A DNA stretch of 64,000 nt. It comes from Ohtaekwangia sp966211525. Lineage in GTDB: Bacteria; Bacteroidota; Bacteroidia; Cytophagales; Cyclobacteriaceae. The notes below the pieces were generated by a model that worked only from the letters and a program-made list of their open reading frames with translations, was not told the DNA's origin and ran no database searches. Below, one piece after another: positions 10,301 to 19,647 of this stretch. Every line of letters begins with the position of its first letter. The stretch's first letter is position 1. The translations under genes and the position numbers were made by a program. The stretch is taken from positions 1 through 64,000 of the forward strand of contig CBIHOZ010000013.1 of assembly GCA_966211525.1 (NCBI GenBank), read 5' to 3'.

Positions 10301-10867
10301 ATGTCGTCATCACAATCTTCGCTGTTTGGAAGTTCGGTTATACCGTTCCGACTGGTGTTTCTAATGTGGGCTTCTTTCTATCTTGAATATGTTTTTGGTT
10401 TACCGATAAGCTGGTATGGTATTGAGCCGCGAACTTTTCATGGATTGATCGGCATCTTTACCGCTCCGCTTATTCATGGCGATCTGTTACACCTCATCTC
10501 CAATACTATACCGATGCTCTTTTTAGGATCGGTGCTCTTTTTCTTCTACGGTAAAATAGGAGGGCAGGTATTTTTTCGTTCGTACTTCTGGACAAACATT
10601 CTTGTATGGTTGTTCGCGCGCCCGGCCAATCACATTGGTGCCAGTGGTGTAGTATATGGACTCGCATTCTTCCTGATATCATTCGGCTTTTTCAGACGCG
10701 ACTTTCTTTCCATCATCATATCCGCTATCGTGTTGTTGCTATACGGAGGCGTGTTCTACGGCGTGCTTCCTACCGACCCGCATATATCGTGGGAGTCTCA
10801 CTTTGCAGGGGCACTGGTCGGCATCACCACGGCGGTTGCGTTCAGCAAGCAGAAGAACGTGAATTAA
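10301..10867 (+). CDS. Rhomboid-family intramembrane serine protease
   Basis: 188 residues, six hydrophobic segments. The rhomboid signatures are present: HGDLLHLISN in the second transmembrane region (the conserved His and Asn that form the oxyanion hole), GASGVVYG containing the catalytic Ser, and SHFAGALVG with the catalytic His in the last helix. By family knowledge these enzymes cut membrane-protein substrates within or near the lipid bilayer. The protein is a minimal six-helix form without a cytosolic extension. No substrate can be inferred from the neighbours. Confidence 0.9.
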   Translation: MSSSQSSLFGSSVIPFRLVFLMWASFYLEYVFGLPISWYGIEPRTFHGLIGIFTAPLIHGDLLHLISNTIPMLFLGSVLFFFYGKIGGQVFFRSYFWTNILVWLFARPANHIGASGVVYGLAFFLISFGFFRRDFLSIIISAIVLLLYGGVFYGVLPTDPHISWESHFAGALVGITTAVAFSKQKNVN

Positions 10868-11006
10868 ATCACGTTCATGCGATTGCCTTAGACGTTGTGC
10901 GTGAATGAATTAGCGATCAGCCAACGCTTCTTGTTAAAATCAAAAAGTATTCGTTTCGCATCTTGATTTTTATTTGATATTTGCGCCTCCGGAAATTTAG
11001 TGTGCC

Positions 11007-12029
11007 ATGGATGCAAACGTGAAAAAGATACTGGCTGACCTCAAGAGCAGAAAATATGCACCTGTTTACTTTCTGCAGGGAGAGGAGACTTTCTACATCG
11101 ATGTTATTGCCGACTATATAGAAGCAAATGTACTTGCCGAAGCTGAGAAGGGATTTAACCAGGTAGTGGTATATGGTAAAGATGCTGCCATGGCTACCAT
11201 CCTTACACATGCGCGCAGGTTCCCCATGATGGCCGAGCGACAAGTTGTAATTGTAAAGGAAGCACAGGATATACCCGATCTTGGTAAAGATACCGGTGCA
11301 CGTTTACTGCTCGATTACCTTACGAAAGCTGTGCCGAGCACCGTGCTCGTGTTCTGTCATAAACATAAAAGTCTTGATAAGCGTAAGGAGCTTGGTAAGA
11401 AGATCGATCAGTATGCCGTAACCATCAACACGAAGAAGCTATACGATAATCAGCTGCCTGAATTTGTAACGGAGTACTGTAAAGATAAAAAGGTACCGAT
11501 CGATGATCGTGCTGTGCAGGCCTTGTGCGAGTTTGTTGGTCACGATCTGCACCGCCTGGCCAATGAAGTAGACAAGATCGTTATATCGCTGCAGCCCGGT
11601 GAAAGCATCACAGCCGAGCGCATCATGAACCAGGTGGGTATCAGCAAAGAGTATAACATTTTTGAATTGCAGAAAGCTATTCTTCAACGCGACACCGTAC
11701 TGGCCAACCGCATTGTAAATTACTTTGAACGCAACACCAAGAAGAACCCGATGATACCCGTGGTGGCGTATCTCTTCTCGTTTTTCAGTAAGTTGCTCAT
11801 CGCTGCCAATGCTACAGACAAGAGTGAGAAAGGACTTGCTAGTGAATTGAAAGTGAGCCCGTATGCAGTACGTGATTATAGTTTAGCTTTACGACAATTT
11901 CCACTCGCCAAGATCATTGATAACATCAGCTCGATCAAAGAAGCAGACCTCAAACTGAAAGGAGTAAACACGGGCTCTGCCGATGAAGGACAGATCTTTC
12001 GTGAACTTGTATGGCGTCTCATGAACTGA
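11007..12029 (+). CDS. holA: DNA polymerase III subunit delta
   Basis: 340 residues, the usual length for delta. The N-terminal region APVYFLQGEETFYIDVIADYI matches the start of the HolA nucleotide-fold domain, followed by a segment RFPMMAERQVVIVKEAQ and, in the middle, ALCEFVGHDLHRLANEVDKI, both characteristic of the family. The C-terminal collar domain ends in VNTGSADEGQIFRELVWRLM. Delta opens the beta sliding clamp within the clamp-loader complex. The degenerate ATPase of delta needs no Walker motif, and none is seen. The gene appears to be monocistronic; a 17-bp perfect palindrome begins at its stop codon. Confidence 0.92.
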   Translation: MDANVKKILADLKSRKYAPVYFLQGEETFYIDVIADYIEANVLAEAEKGFNQVVVYGKDAAMATILTHARRFPMMAERQVVIVKEAQDIPDLGKDTGARLLLDYLTKAVPSTVLVFCHKHKSLDKRKELGKKIDQYAVTINTKKLYDNQLPEFVTEYCKDKKVPIDDRAVQALCEFVGHDLHRLANEVDKIVISLQPGESITAERIMNQVGISKEYNIFELQKAILQRDTVLANRIVNYFERNTKKNPMIPVVAYLFSFFSKLLIAANATDKSEKGLASELKVSPYAVRDYSLALRQFPLAKIIDNISSIKEADLKLKGVNTGSADEGQIFRELVWRLMN

Positions 12030-12043
12030 TATATACTATATCA
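12027..12043. repeat. Perfect palindrome over the holA stop codon
   Basis: TGATATA-TAC-TATATCA: two 7-base arms around a 3-base loop, the first three bases being the stop codon. The stem is all A/T except one pair and no U-tract follows, so a rho-independent terminator is unlikely. It could be a weak hairpin or a chance product of the window's TATA enrichment. Confidence 0.35.
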
Positions 12044-12275
12044 GACCTGTGCTAAAAGTAGTTTGAGACAATATACCTTCAGGGTACATATCAGTACATA
12101 TCAACCCTTTATATGGTAAGCTTTAGGCCATAAGCTTTACGCTTTACACTTTATTACCTACCTTTAAGTCCATGCAAATTCATCAGCGCGGATTTTTTTT
12201 AACTCACTTTTTTGGTTCTTTATTTGCAATAATTTTTCAGGTGCGCTGTTTTAAACACAAATCGTATTTACAGTA

Positions 12276-15200
12276 ATGTACAGATTTATCGCTCTTCTAT
12301 TTTTGATTTTCACCGTTCAACGTATGTATGCGCAGGATCAACTGTCGCAGAACAAAGTTGAAAAGCTTTATCATCGCGGAACAGAACTTGTTCAGCATGC
12401 TAACTACGGTGCAGCTCGTGAGGTCTTCTCAGACTTTCTGGCGCAGGCATCACCAACGGATGCGCGCAGAGGTGAGGCGGAATATTATGTAGCCTTCAGT
12501 GCATTGAACCTTGGCCATAAAGATGGCGAGAAGCTTATCGATGACTTCATCGATAACAATCCATCCAGTCCAAAAGCTTCTACAGCCTATTACGATCTTG
12601 CCACATTCTTCTATGCAGAAGGTAATTATACCAAAGCCGCCAGCTACTATAAGAAAGTAAATTTCCCGGCACTTACTACCGATCAGCAAAACCAGGGACA
12701 CTTCAAGTGGGGCTATAGCTATTTCAACCAGAAGAAACTGGATGAAGCACTGGAGCAGTTCAACTTCGTAAAGAAGCAGACCTCAGCCTATACACCGGCA
12801 GCAAACTACTATGCCGGGTTCATCGAATACTCCAAAGGACAATATGATGAAGCACTCACCGATTTAAAGAAAGCCGAATTGAGTCCTTCGTATGCTGCTA
12901 TCGTTCCGAACCTCATTGCCAATATTTACTATAAACAGAAGAAGTATGATGTACTCATGGAGTACGCCAACAGTCTGAAAGGTCGTACCGATATAACCAA
13001 TGCCGATGAGATTGCCATGCTGGTGGCAGAAGCGAGTTACTATAAAGGTGACTTCAAGAAAGCAGTGGAGTCGTATCAGAAATACTTTGACACGAATGCT
13101 AAAGCCGAGAGCGGTCTCTTCTTCCGCGCGGGCTATGCCAATTATGTAACAGGCAATACCGAGCGCGGTATCGAATACCTCGATAAAGCTGCAGCATCAA
13201 AAGATACCGTGAGCTACTATGCATCATACTACCTCGGTATACTACATTTGAAGAAAGGCAACAAGCCGCTCGCGCTGAATGCATTTGACTATGCGCGCAG
13301 AAATCCGAAAGATAAAAGCCTGGTAGAAGAGAGCTCGTTCCAGTTTGCCAAAGTATCGTACGATGTAGGTAAAGCTGATCAGGCCATTTCCGAGTTTGAA
13401 AAATTCCTGAAGACGTATCCGACTAGCGTACATGCCAACGAAGTAAAAGAGTTACTCGTGCAGGTATATGTAAATGGTAACAACTTTAACAAGGCTATAG
13501 AATATATAGAATCGCTGCCATCGCGCAACCCGTATATCAACCAGGCATACCAGAAGGCTGCATACCTGAAAGGAGCCGAGCTCTTTAATAAAGAACAATA
13601 CCCCGAAGCCGTAGAGTACTTTACAAAATCACTCGATCAGCCCATCGACAAGAACTATGTAGCGCTGGCCAGCTTCTGGAGAGCTGAGGCATACTCAATG
13701 GGAAGAAAGTATAATGAAGCCATTGGCGATTATCAGCGTGTAGTCGGTATAGGTTCATCCATTGATCCGGAGATTTTGTTGAAGACCCGTTATGGTTTAG
13801 GATATGCACACTATAACCTGGAAGCGTACGACAAAGCGCTCTATAATTTTAAAGAGTTTGTTAACAAAGCCAACAAGAACACACCGAACTATGCTGATGG
13901 TCTGGTGCGCCTGGCAGACTGCTACTATGTAAGCAAGCAATACGATGAAGCGCTTGCTACCTATAACAAAGCTAAAACTTCAGGCACAGCAGACGCAGAC
14001 TATGTATTGCTACAGGCCGGTATCATGAGTGGTATACAACGCAAGTATGCAGAGTCACGCACACAGCTTACCGAGTTGATCCGTAATTATCCGAAGTCTC
14101 AATACCGTGATGAGGCCATGTTCCAACGCGCGCAGTTCGAGATTGAGCAAAGCAATTACCAGGGAGCAATCGAAGCATTGTCTCAATTGATCCGCGAAAG
14201 TCCGAATTCAAAATACCTGCCACTGGCATACGAACGCAGAGGTGCAGCCAACTATAACCTGAAGCAATACGATCGCACTATAAATGATTACCAAACGGTG
14301 ATTCGTTTATTCCCGACACATCCTATTGCAAAGACAGTATTGATACCGTTGCAGGAAGCGTTGAATGTTTCTGGGCGTTCCGGTGAATTTGAAAACAACC
14401 TGTCTCAATACAAAAATGCGAACCCCGCTGATGAAAGCGTAGAGAAGCTGGAGTTTGAGACAGCGAAGAACTTATATTTCGATCAGCAGTATCAAAAATC
14501 AATCACCAGCTTTACAAAGTATCTCAGTTCATATCCGCAGTCGTCAAGTGCGCAGGAGGCGAGATATTATATAGCCGAGTCTCACTTCAAGTTACAGGAC
14601 TTCAACAAAGCATTGCCGATCTATACCGAGCTCAATAAAGACATGACCTTTAACATGGGCAGCAGGGTAGTGGCGCGTCTTGCCGAGATCCATTTCAAGC
14701 AGGGTAATTATGACAATGCGATTACAAACTTCCATCGCCTGGAAAAACTGGCCTCTAACAAGAAGGAACAGTATAATGCGTGGGCTGGTTTGATGGAATC
14801 GTTCTACCTGAAAGGTCAATATGATTCAGTTGATGTATATGCACAAACCATCATCGAGCGCGGTAATATAAATGCCGGTGCGCAGAACAAGGCGTCCCTA
14901 TATCTGGGTAAAACCGCTTTGGCCCGCGGTGATTTTGAAGGCGCAAAAGATGAATTCCTCAATACGCTGAATGCGGCCCGCGATGAGTTTGGTGCTGAAG
15001 CGAAATATCTGCTGGCGGAAATATTCTATAACCAGAAACAGTATAAGCAGTGCTATGAGACTTCGATGGGACTGATCAACGACTTTGCAACGTATGACCT
15101 ATGGGTCGGAAAAGCATTCTTGTTGCTGGCCGATAACTTTGCGGCACAGGACGATATATTCCAGGCACGTGCCACGTTGCAGTCACTCGATAAGTTTCCG

Positions 15201-15302
15201 CTTCCGTCTATAAAAGACGAGGCAAAAGCGAAGCTAAAACAACTCGAGCAGGCTGAGCTGGAGAAACAAAAGAAACTGGAAGCTGATACTTTAGATAATT
15301 GA
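12276..15302 (+). CDS. Large exported tetratricopeptide-repeat protein
   Basis: 1008 residues. The N-terminus MYRFIALLFLIFTVQRMYA followed by QDQ is a signal peptide, so the protein acts in the periplasm or at the outer membrane. From about residue 28 almost to the end it consists of helical TPR units with recurring patterns such as GNYTKAASYYKKV, KKLDEALEQFNFV, KQYDEALATYNKA and KQYDRTINDYQTV. It ends in a Lys/Glu-rich coiled stretch (KAKLKQLEQAELEKQKK). Such proteins are scaffolds; a specific partner is suggested by the next gene, an outer-membrane barrel whose coding region follows 20 nt after this stop codon. The pair ends at the terminator at 17050-17092. Confidence 0.9.
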   Translation: MYRFIALLFLIFTVQRMYAQDQLSQNKVEKLYHRGTELVQHANYGAAREVFSDFLAQASPTDARRGEAEYYVAFSALNLGHKDGEKLIDDFIDNNPSSPKASTAYYDLATFFYAEGNYTKAASYYKKVNFPALTTDQQNQGHFKWGYSYFNQKKLDEALEQFNFVKKQTSAYTPAANYYAGFIEYSKGQYDEALTDLKKAELSPSYAAIVPNLIANIYYKQKKYDVLMEYANSLKGRTDITNADEIAMLVAEASYYKGDFKKAVESYQKYFDTNAKAESGLFFRAGYANYVTGNTERGIEYLDKAAASKDTVSYYASYYLGILHLKKGNKPLALNAFDYARRNPKDKSLVEESSFQFAKVSYDVGKADQAISEFEKFLKTYPTSVHANEVKELLVQVYVNGNNFNKAIEYIESLPSRNPYINQAYQKAAYLKGAELFNKEQYPEAVEYFTKSLDQPIDKNYVALASFWRAEAYSMGRKYNEAIGDYQRVVGIGSSIDPEILLKTRYGLGYAHYNLEAYDKALYNFKEFVNKANKNTPNYADGLVRLADCYYVSKQYDEALATYNKAKTSGTADADYVLLQAGIMSGIQRKYAESRTQLTELIRNYPKSQYRDEAMFQRAQFEIEQSNYQGAIEALSQLIRESPNSKYLPLAYERRGAANYNLKQYDRTINDYQTVIRLFPTHPIAKTVLIPLQEALNVSGRSGEFENNLSQYKNANPADESVEKLEFETAKNLYFDQQYQKSITSFTKYLSSYPQSSSAQEARYYIAESHFKLQDFNKALPIYTELNKDMTFNMGSRVVARLAEIHFKQGNYDNAITNFHRLEKLASNKKEQYNAWAGLMESFYLKGQYDSVDVYAQTIIERGNINAGAQNKASLYLGKTALARGDFEGAKDEFLNTLNAARDEFGAEAKYLLAEIFYNQKQYKQCYETSMGLINDFATYDLWVGKAFLLLADNFAAQDDIFQARATLQSLDKFPLPSIKDEAKAKLKQLEQAELEKQKKLEADTLDN

Positions 15303-15322
15303 TTCGTATACCATTTTTTGCG

Positions 15323-17020
15323 ATGAAAAAATTAACAACCCCTAAATATATACCGGTGATCACACGCTTGTCAGGCTTAATGATAATGATCGGAGCATTT
15401 TCTGTTTCATCATTCGCACAACAAACCAATGACTGGGAAGGTGATGGTGAGATCGAGTCCATGGAGATCGAGATTGTAAAAGACCGACAGATCACCCTGC
15501 CGAAAGCCAGTCGTAACTTTGACAAGATACCACCGAAGCCATCGGAGACATCCATCAAAGCTCCAGTAACTTATGATTTTCGTTCGTTCAGTTTCCAGGC
15601 TCCGCAGATCAACCCGGTCGTACGTCCGCTGAAGTTAAAGCCAGAGAACCCATCCGATATATATGCAGGCTTTCTTCGTATAGGCTATGGTAATTATGCA
15701 TCGCCTTTACTCGAAGGGTATATCAACAACAAGCGCGACAAAAATAAACTATACGGTGCACGGTTCTATCACCACAGCTCGGGCAAAGGTCCGGTAGATG
15801 GCAAGAACTCCGGCAGCGGTAACACAAGTCTTTCAGTATACGGCCGCTCGCTCAGCGATGCACTGGCGCTTTCCGGAAATATAGGCTTCGAAAACAGAAC
15901 CACTCACTTCTATGGTTATCCGCAAGGCGAACCAGTGGGTAAAGATTCACTCAAGCAATCGTTCAACCTGATCAAGTTAGGAGGGGAGCTGACAAATTCC
16001 AGGAACTCAGACTTCTCCTATAAATTAGGAGCAAACTTCAGTTACCTCGCAGACAAATATGATGCACGCGAATCGGAAGTTGGACTTGCATTTAAATCCG
16101 GTTATGAAATTGATGATGACTCCCGTATCGATCTCAAAGCAGACTATACCGTGATCAGTCGTAAAGACAGCCAGGTAGATGCGAAAGCAAGAAGTCTCTT
16201 TACCGTAGCACCTTCCTTTGAATTTTTACCGATTGAAGACCTGAAGCTGAGCATCGGGTTGATCGCTGCGTTTGAGAATGATACTATAGATTCCAAGAGT
16301 GTACACGTATACCCGAACTTCAAGGCAACGTATCCGCTTAGTCCTTCCGTGGATGCGGTCGGCTATATCAGCGGAGGTATGGATAAAGTATCATTGCAGT
16401 CATTGTCCAACGAAAACCTGTGGCTGGCACCGAACGTTGCTGTCTTCCATACCAACCGTGTACTTGACTTCGGTGCTGGTCTGAACGCACGCCTCGGTAA
16501 CAAAGTATCGGCACATGCAGGGTTGTCAACTACACTTCTCAAGAACTGGTACTCGTATGTAAACCGTCCGGAAGATCCATCGAAGTTTGTTACAGTATAT
16601 GATCGCGGTACCGTGAGACGCAACAACCTATATGTAGCGTTGAGCTATGTACAATCTGAACTTGCCAAGTTTATGGTGCGTGGAGATTTTTACGGATATG
16701 ATGCCGATGATCTCTCCGAAGTATGGCATCGCCCTACTACCAAACTTACCGCGAACGCATCGATCAATGTATACCAGAAGCTGATCTTTACGGCAGACAT
16801 TATAGCGCAGGGTGGTATGAAGGCACTTGATCCCGAGACAGGTGCTACTGTAAAACTGGATGGAGCTTTCGACCTGAACTTCAAGGCAGAATATTTATTC
16901 TCTCCGAGTTTCTCTGCTTTTGTTCAACTGAACAACATCACATCAAACAAGTACCCGGTATTTTTGAATTATCCCGTGCGTGGATTTCAGGCACTGGCTG
17001 GTATAACCTGGAGCTTCTAG
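15323..17020 (+). CDS. Outer-membrane beta-barrel protein paired with the TPR protein
   Basis: 566 residues from ATG 15323. The frame also opens at TTG 15299, overlapping the TPR stop codon, but ATG 15323 starts MKKLTTPKYIPVITRL, followed by a hydrophobic core and SSFAQQ, a proper signal peptide, so I choose it. A proline-rich linker (about 50-105) precedes strands of alternating polar and hydrophobic residues beginning at IYAGFLRIGYGNY, and the protein ends in the terminal phenylalanine of GITWSF, the usual signal for barrel insertion. There is no TonB box or plug domain, so this is not a TonB-dependent receptor, although related proteins are sometimes labelled so. Function unknown. Confidence 0.82.
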   Translation: MKKLTTPKYIPVITRLSGLMIMIGAFSVSSFAQQTNDWEGDGEIESMEIEIVKDRQITLPKASRNFDKIPPKPSETSIKAPVTYDFRSFSFQAPQINPVVRPLKLKPENPSDIYAGFLRIGYGNYASPLLEGYINNKRDKNKLYGARFYHHSSGKGPVDGKNSGSGNTSLSVYGRSLSDALALSGNIGFENRTTHFYGYPQGEPVGKDSLKQSFNLIKLGGELTNSRNSDFSYKLGANFSYLADKYDARESEVGLAFKSGYEIDDDSRIDLKADYTVISRKDSQVDAKARSLFTVAPSFEFLPIEDLKLSIGLIAAFENDTIDSKSVHVYPNFKATYPLSPSVDAVGYISGGMDKVSLQSLSNENLWLAPNVAVFHTNRVLDFGAGLNARLGNKVSAHAGLSTTLLKNWYSYVNRPEDPSKFVTVYDRGTVRRNNLYVALSYVQSELAKFMVRGDFYGYDADDLSEVWHRPTTKLTANASINVYQKLIFTADIIAQGGMKALDPETGATVKLDGAFDLNFKAEYLFSPSFSAFVQLNNITSNKYPVFLNYPVRGFQALAGITWSF

Positions 17021-17049
17021 TATCGACAAAGTTACCCGTAGTTATAGAG

Positions 17050-17092
17050 GGGGATGAGGTATATATATAGTGTCTCATCCCCTTTATTTTTT
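17050..17092 (+). terminator. Rho-independent terminator of the TPR/barrel operon
   Basis: Nine-base perfect stem GGGGATGAG (17050-17058) with CTCATCCCC (17074-17082), a 15-base AT-rich loop, and the U-tract TTTATTTTTT (17083-17092). It lies 30 nt after the barrel gene. Confidence 0.88.
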
Positions 17093-17201
17093 AGGCTTGC
17101 GAACATGCCAGTATAGCGATGATCGGGTACATAGCAGGGTGTAAGTATACCCATAATCATACCCCGCAGACCTGTGTGGATAACGATAACCGGCACGCCC
17201 C

Positions 17202-17232
17202 TTTGTATAGGTCAAAATTTAGCTTATTTTTG
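17202..17232 (+). promoter_or_regulatory. Predicted Bacteroidota-type promoter for the SPOR/TonB operon
   Basis: TTTG at 17202-17205 (-33 box) and TATTTTTG at 17225-17232 (-7 box, consensus TAnnTTTG) with 19 bases between them. This is the consensus and spacing known for the primary sigma factor of Bacteroidota. The start of transcription would be near 17240, giving a leader of about 30 nt before ATG 17271. Confidence 0.65.
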
Positions 17233-17270
17233 TATAATGACCTTTTTCTTAAAACCCTAACACAGCGCTC

Positions 17271-18068
17271 ATGGCCAGAAGAAAAAAGCAAGACGAAGAA
17301 GAACAGGAGAATATAAATAACGAATCGGATGACAGCTTTGGTCTTCCTGAAGTGGAGTATCAACCGCTAAACCGGGAAGAACCTCCGACAACTACTGTTG
17401 AGACAGAGACAACAACAACCTATACTTCATCAACATCAACACCAGAGCCTGAGCCGGAACCAGAACCGGTTCGCGAAGAGTATGTTGAGCGAGAAGAAGA
17501 AGAGGTGATCGAAGATCCGCAGTATAATGATCCGCAGCCATCGTATGTAGAGGAAGATGAAGAGTCTTCACCGATATGGCCCAAGGTATTAATCGTTATC
17601 CTGGTGTTGGCAGTTGCCGGTGCTATTGGTTATTATTTTGCTTTCTATCGTCCGGAGCAACTCGCGAAGGAAGAGCGTGCAAGACAAGAGCAACGCGATC
17701 GCGATGCTGAAGCTGCACGTAAAAAAGCTGAAGCAGACGCTGCGTTAGCACGTGAAGAAGACGAAAAGAGACGTGCTGATTCATTGGCAAATCTTAAACC
17801 GGCTGTCGGTACCATCGAGGCACTAAGTGAGCGCACCGGACGTTATTATGTGGTGGTAGCCAGTGCTATAGATGATGATCTGATTCATGATCACGCAGTG
17901 AAACTGAGCAAGGCAGGCGTAACCTGCTGGATTATACCTCCGTTCGGTAAAACCAAATTCAGTCGTCTTGCTGTTGACTACAAAGACAACTACGCAGATG
18001 CACAGGCAACTGCCGATGGCATGAAAGGCGGAGATTACGGGAACGAAATTTGGGTAGTGAAGTACTAA
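17271..18068 (+). CDS. SPOR-domain membrane protein
   Basis: 265 residues. A cytoplasmic acidic region (1-100, rich in Glu/Pro) is followed by one transmembrane helix (about 104-125, VLIVILVLAVAGAIGYYFAF), a charged Ala/Glu/Arg coiled coil (about 130-170) and a C-terminal SPOR domain starting at GRYYVVVASAI and ending NEIWVVKY. The domain order fits a type II inner-membrane protein with a periplasmic SPOR domain; SPOR domains bind denuded glycan strands of peptidoglycan, often at division sites. The tonB gene starts 17 nt downstream, so the two are probably co-transcribed from the promoter at 17202-17232. Confidence 0.88.
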   Translation: MARRKKQDEEEQENINNESDDSFGLPEVEYQPLNREEPPTTTVETETTTTYTSSTSTPEPEPEPEPVREEYVEREEEEVIEDPQYNDPQPSYVEEDEESSPIWPKVLIVILVLAVAGAIGYYFAFYRPEQLAKEERARQEQRDRDAEAARKKAEADAALAREEDEKRRADSLANLKPAVGTIEALSERTGRYYVVVASAIDDDLIHDHAVKLSKAGVTCWIIPPFGKTKFSRLAVDYKDNYADAQATADGMKGGDYGNEIWVVKY

Positions 18069-18084
18069 CAAAACAGATATACAC

Positions 18085-18996
18085 ATGACGGACCAGCAGG
18101 TAAAGCATAATGAACGTTTAGCCCTTCTTACATCGGTAGGGATACACGCAGCTGCTTTTCTGCTGATGTTCTTCATTGTGGTTTGGCGCCCGATGAACCC
18201 TCCGCCCGGAGAGTATGGCGTTGAACTAAACTTTGGTCTTGATACCGAAGGCTACGGTGATGTACAACCGGAGAGCCCGGTAGGTTCCGGTGGCACGCAA
18301 CAGGAAGAGCCACAGAAGAGTGAACCACAATCCACACCTCCCCAACAAACACCACCTCCGGCAGAAGAAGATAAAATGCTCACCACCGATGAGGAGGATG
18401 CGCCTGTTATAGAGGAGAAGAAAAAAGAGGAGAAGAAGGTTGAGGTAAAGAAAGAAGAACCGAAGACCGAACCAACCAAGGTAATCGAGAAACCGAAAGA
18501 GACTCCGAAGAAGCAGGAGGAGCAACCGAAGAAGGAAGAACCCAAAGCGGTATATAACCCGAATGCTCAGAAGACGGAATCATCCAACAAAACCTCGGAA
18601 GGTAAAGCAGGTCAGCCCGGAAACCACGGTGATGATAAAGGTAAAGTAGGCGACAAGGGAAATCCGGAAGGAACGCTTGACTCGAAAGCATTATACGGTA
18701 CACCCGGTGGAGGTGGCGGTAATGGAACAGGCTCCAGTCTTGCTTTGGCAGGATGGGAGTGGGATGAAGTGCCGCGCCCGCAGGTTCCGAATAATGAAAA
18801 TGGTCAGATCGTTTTCGAGATTGTCGTTAACGCAGATGGTGAACTTGAAAAGATTACCATTACTGAAAACAGCCTGAGCGCAGAAGCTGCACGAGCGTGT
18901 AGACGTACCGTTGAACAACTCACGTTCACTCGTACTGGGACCAATGTTCCTACTCTTTCCACGGGAAAAATTACTTTTAGAGTTCGATCCAAGTAG
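18085..18996 (+). CDS. tonB: Energy transducer TonB
   Basis: 303 residues: a cytoplasmic N-terminus, one membrane anchor (about 14-31, ALLTSVGIHAAAFLLMFF), a long Pro/Glu/Lys-rich spacer (about 60-160), a Gly-rich hinge and a C-terminal TonB-like domain (about 225-303) beginning QVPNNENGQIVFEIVV. The Ser/His pair of the anchor (TSVGIHAAAF), needed in TonB for coupling to ExbB-ExbD, is present. TonB transmits proton-motive force to outer-membrane receptors, of which this window has two. No exbB or exbD lies beside it; they must be elsewhere. It sits between the SPOR gene and a small gene. Confidence 0.88.
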   Translation: MTDQQVKHNERLALLTSVGIHAAAFLLMFFIVVWRPMNPPPGEYGVELNFGLDTEGYGDVQPESPVGSGGTQQEEPQKSEPQSTPPQQTPPPAEEDKMLTTDEEDAPVIEEKKKEEKKVEVKKEEPKTEPTKVIEKPKETPKKQEEQPKKEEPKAVYNPNAQKTESSNKTSEGKAGQPGNHGDDKGKVGDKGNPEGTLDSKALYGTPGGGGGNGTGSSLALAGWEWDEVPRPQVPNNENGQIVFEIVVNADGELEKITITENSLSAEAARACRRTVEQLTFTRTGTNVPTLSTGKITFRVRSK

Positions 18997-19008
18997 TCTC
19001 TGATTCTT

Positions 19009-19215
19009 ATGACAAACCGCTACGTTGAGTTTGTGCAGGATGTACTCATCACCGTGCACGCCAATATACGCGACCTGAAAGAACGCAGAAACTTTGCTGA
19101 TCCTGAAGAGCTTACACACATCGAAGCAAAACTGTTAGCCTATAACGAAATGCTTTCTATACTTCGCTCGAGTGCCGATGATGCTGGTCTCGATCGTAAA
19201 GAGTTAGGTTTATAA
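19009..19215 (+). CDS. Small conserved-looking cytoplasmic protein downstream of tonB
   Basis: 68 residues, no signal peptide. Two amphipathic helices are likely (VQDVLITVHANIRDLKERR and ELTHIEAKLLAYNEMLSILRS). It starts 12 nt after tonB, so it is probably the last gene of that operon. I do not recognise the family. Codon use resembles its neighbours, which supports it as a real gene. Confidence 0.7.
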   Translation: MTNRYVEFVQDVLITVHANIRDLKERRNFADPEELTHIEAKLLAYNEMLSILRSSADDAGLDRKELGL

Positions 19216-19220
19216 TTTTG

Positions 19221-19463
19221 TCAACGCGTTAACCGCACAATCTCAATTTCACCGATAGCACGATCGCCAATCGCCACAACATCCACCTCGGTAATTTTTC
19301 CTTTATACTTCGCACCATTCGATAGCATCACGATCAACTCCTGATCGGGTTGAGGAACATCTTTTACTGCAATAGCAACACGGCAACGCACGGAGCGGTT
19401 GTCCAGAAACTGCTCATCCATGGCTTTGTTTTCCAACTGGTAATAGTTCATATAATACAGCAA
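19221..19463 (-). CDS. Small hypothetical protein
   Basis: Up to 80 residues; the first 14 (rich in Tyr and Met) look non-coding, and the ATG at 19419-19421, giving a 66-residue product starting MDEQFLDNRSV, may be the true start. The body is beta-rich (VRCRVAIAVKDV, ELIVMLSNGAKYKGKITEVDVVAIG), suggesting a small barrel like a KOW or OB fold, but no family is recognised. It converges on the previous gene with 5 nt between stops. Confidence 0.5.
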   Translation of the reverse strand: MLYYMNYYQLENKAMDEQFLDNRSVRCRVAIAVKDVPQPDQELIVMLSNGAKYKGKITEVDVVAIGDRAIGEIEIVRLTR

Positions 19464-19647
19464 TAGTAATCAACCGCAGGCGTATATCACAAGCGTTGTG
19501 TAAGAGATACACAATGGGCGGTTTTATCGATTATTAAACCTTTTTGGTCGAAAAGATTGTCACCGGCATCGTTTTTTTTGATGAGCGGGGGTAGAAAGTG
19601 GGGTATCGTACGTTGTAACACAATAACTTTACTGCTGTCGAACAGAT

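Noticed and set aside
12027..12043. Terminator for holA
   Set aside because: The palindrome has almost no G/C pairs and no following U-tract; kept only as a repeat.
15323..17020. TonB-dependent receptor label for the barrel next to the TPR gene
   Set aside because: No plug domain, TonB box or the GPSSxLYG-type segment; only a barrel with terminal Phe.
18226..18545. Long Ser/Phe- and Leu-rich frames on the minus strand over tonB
   Set aside because: They are mirror images of the Pro/Glu/Lys-rich spacer of TonB; no start signal or known domain, low-complexity composition.
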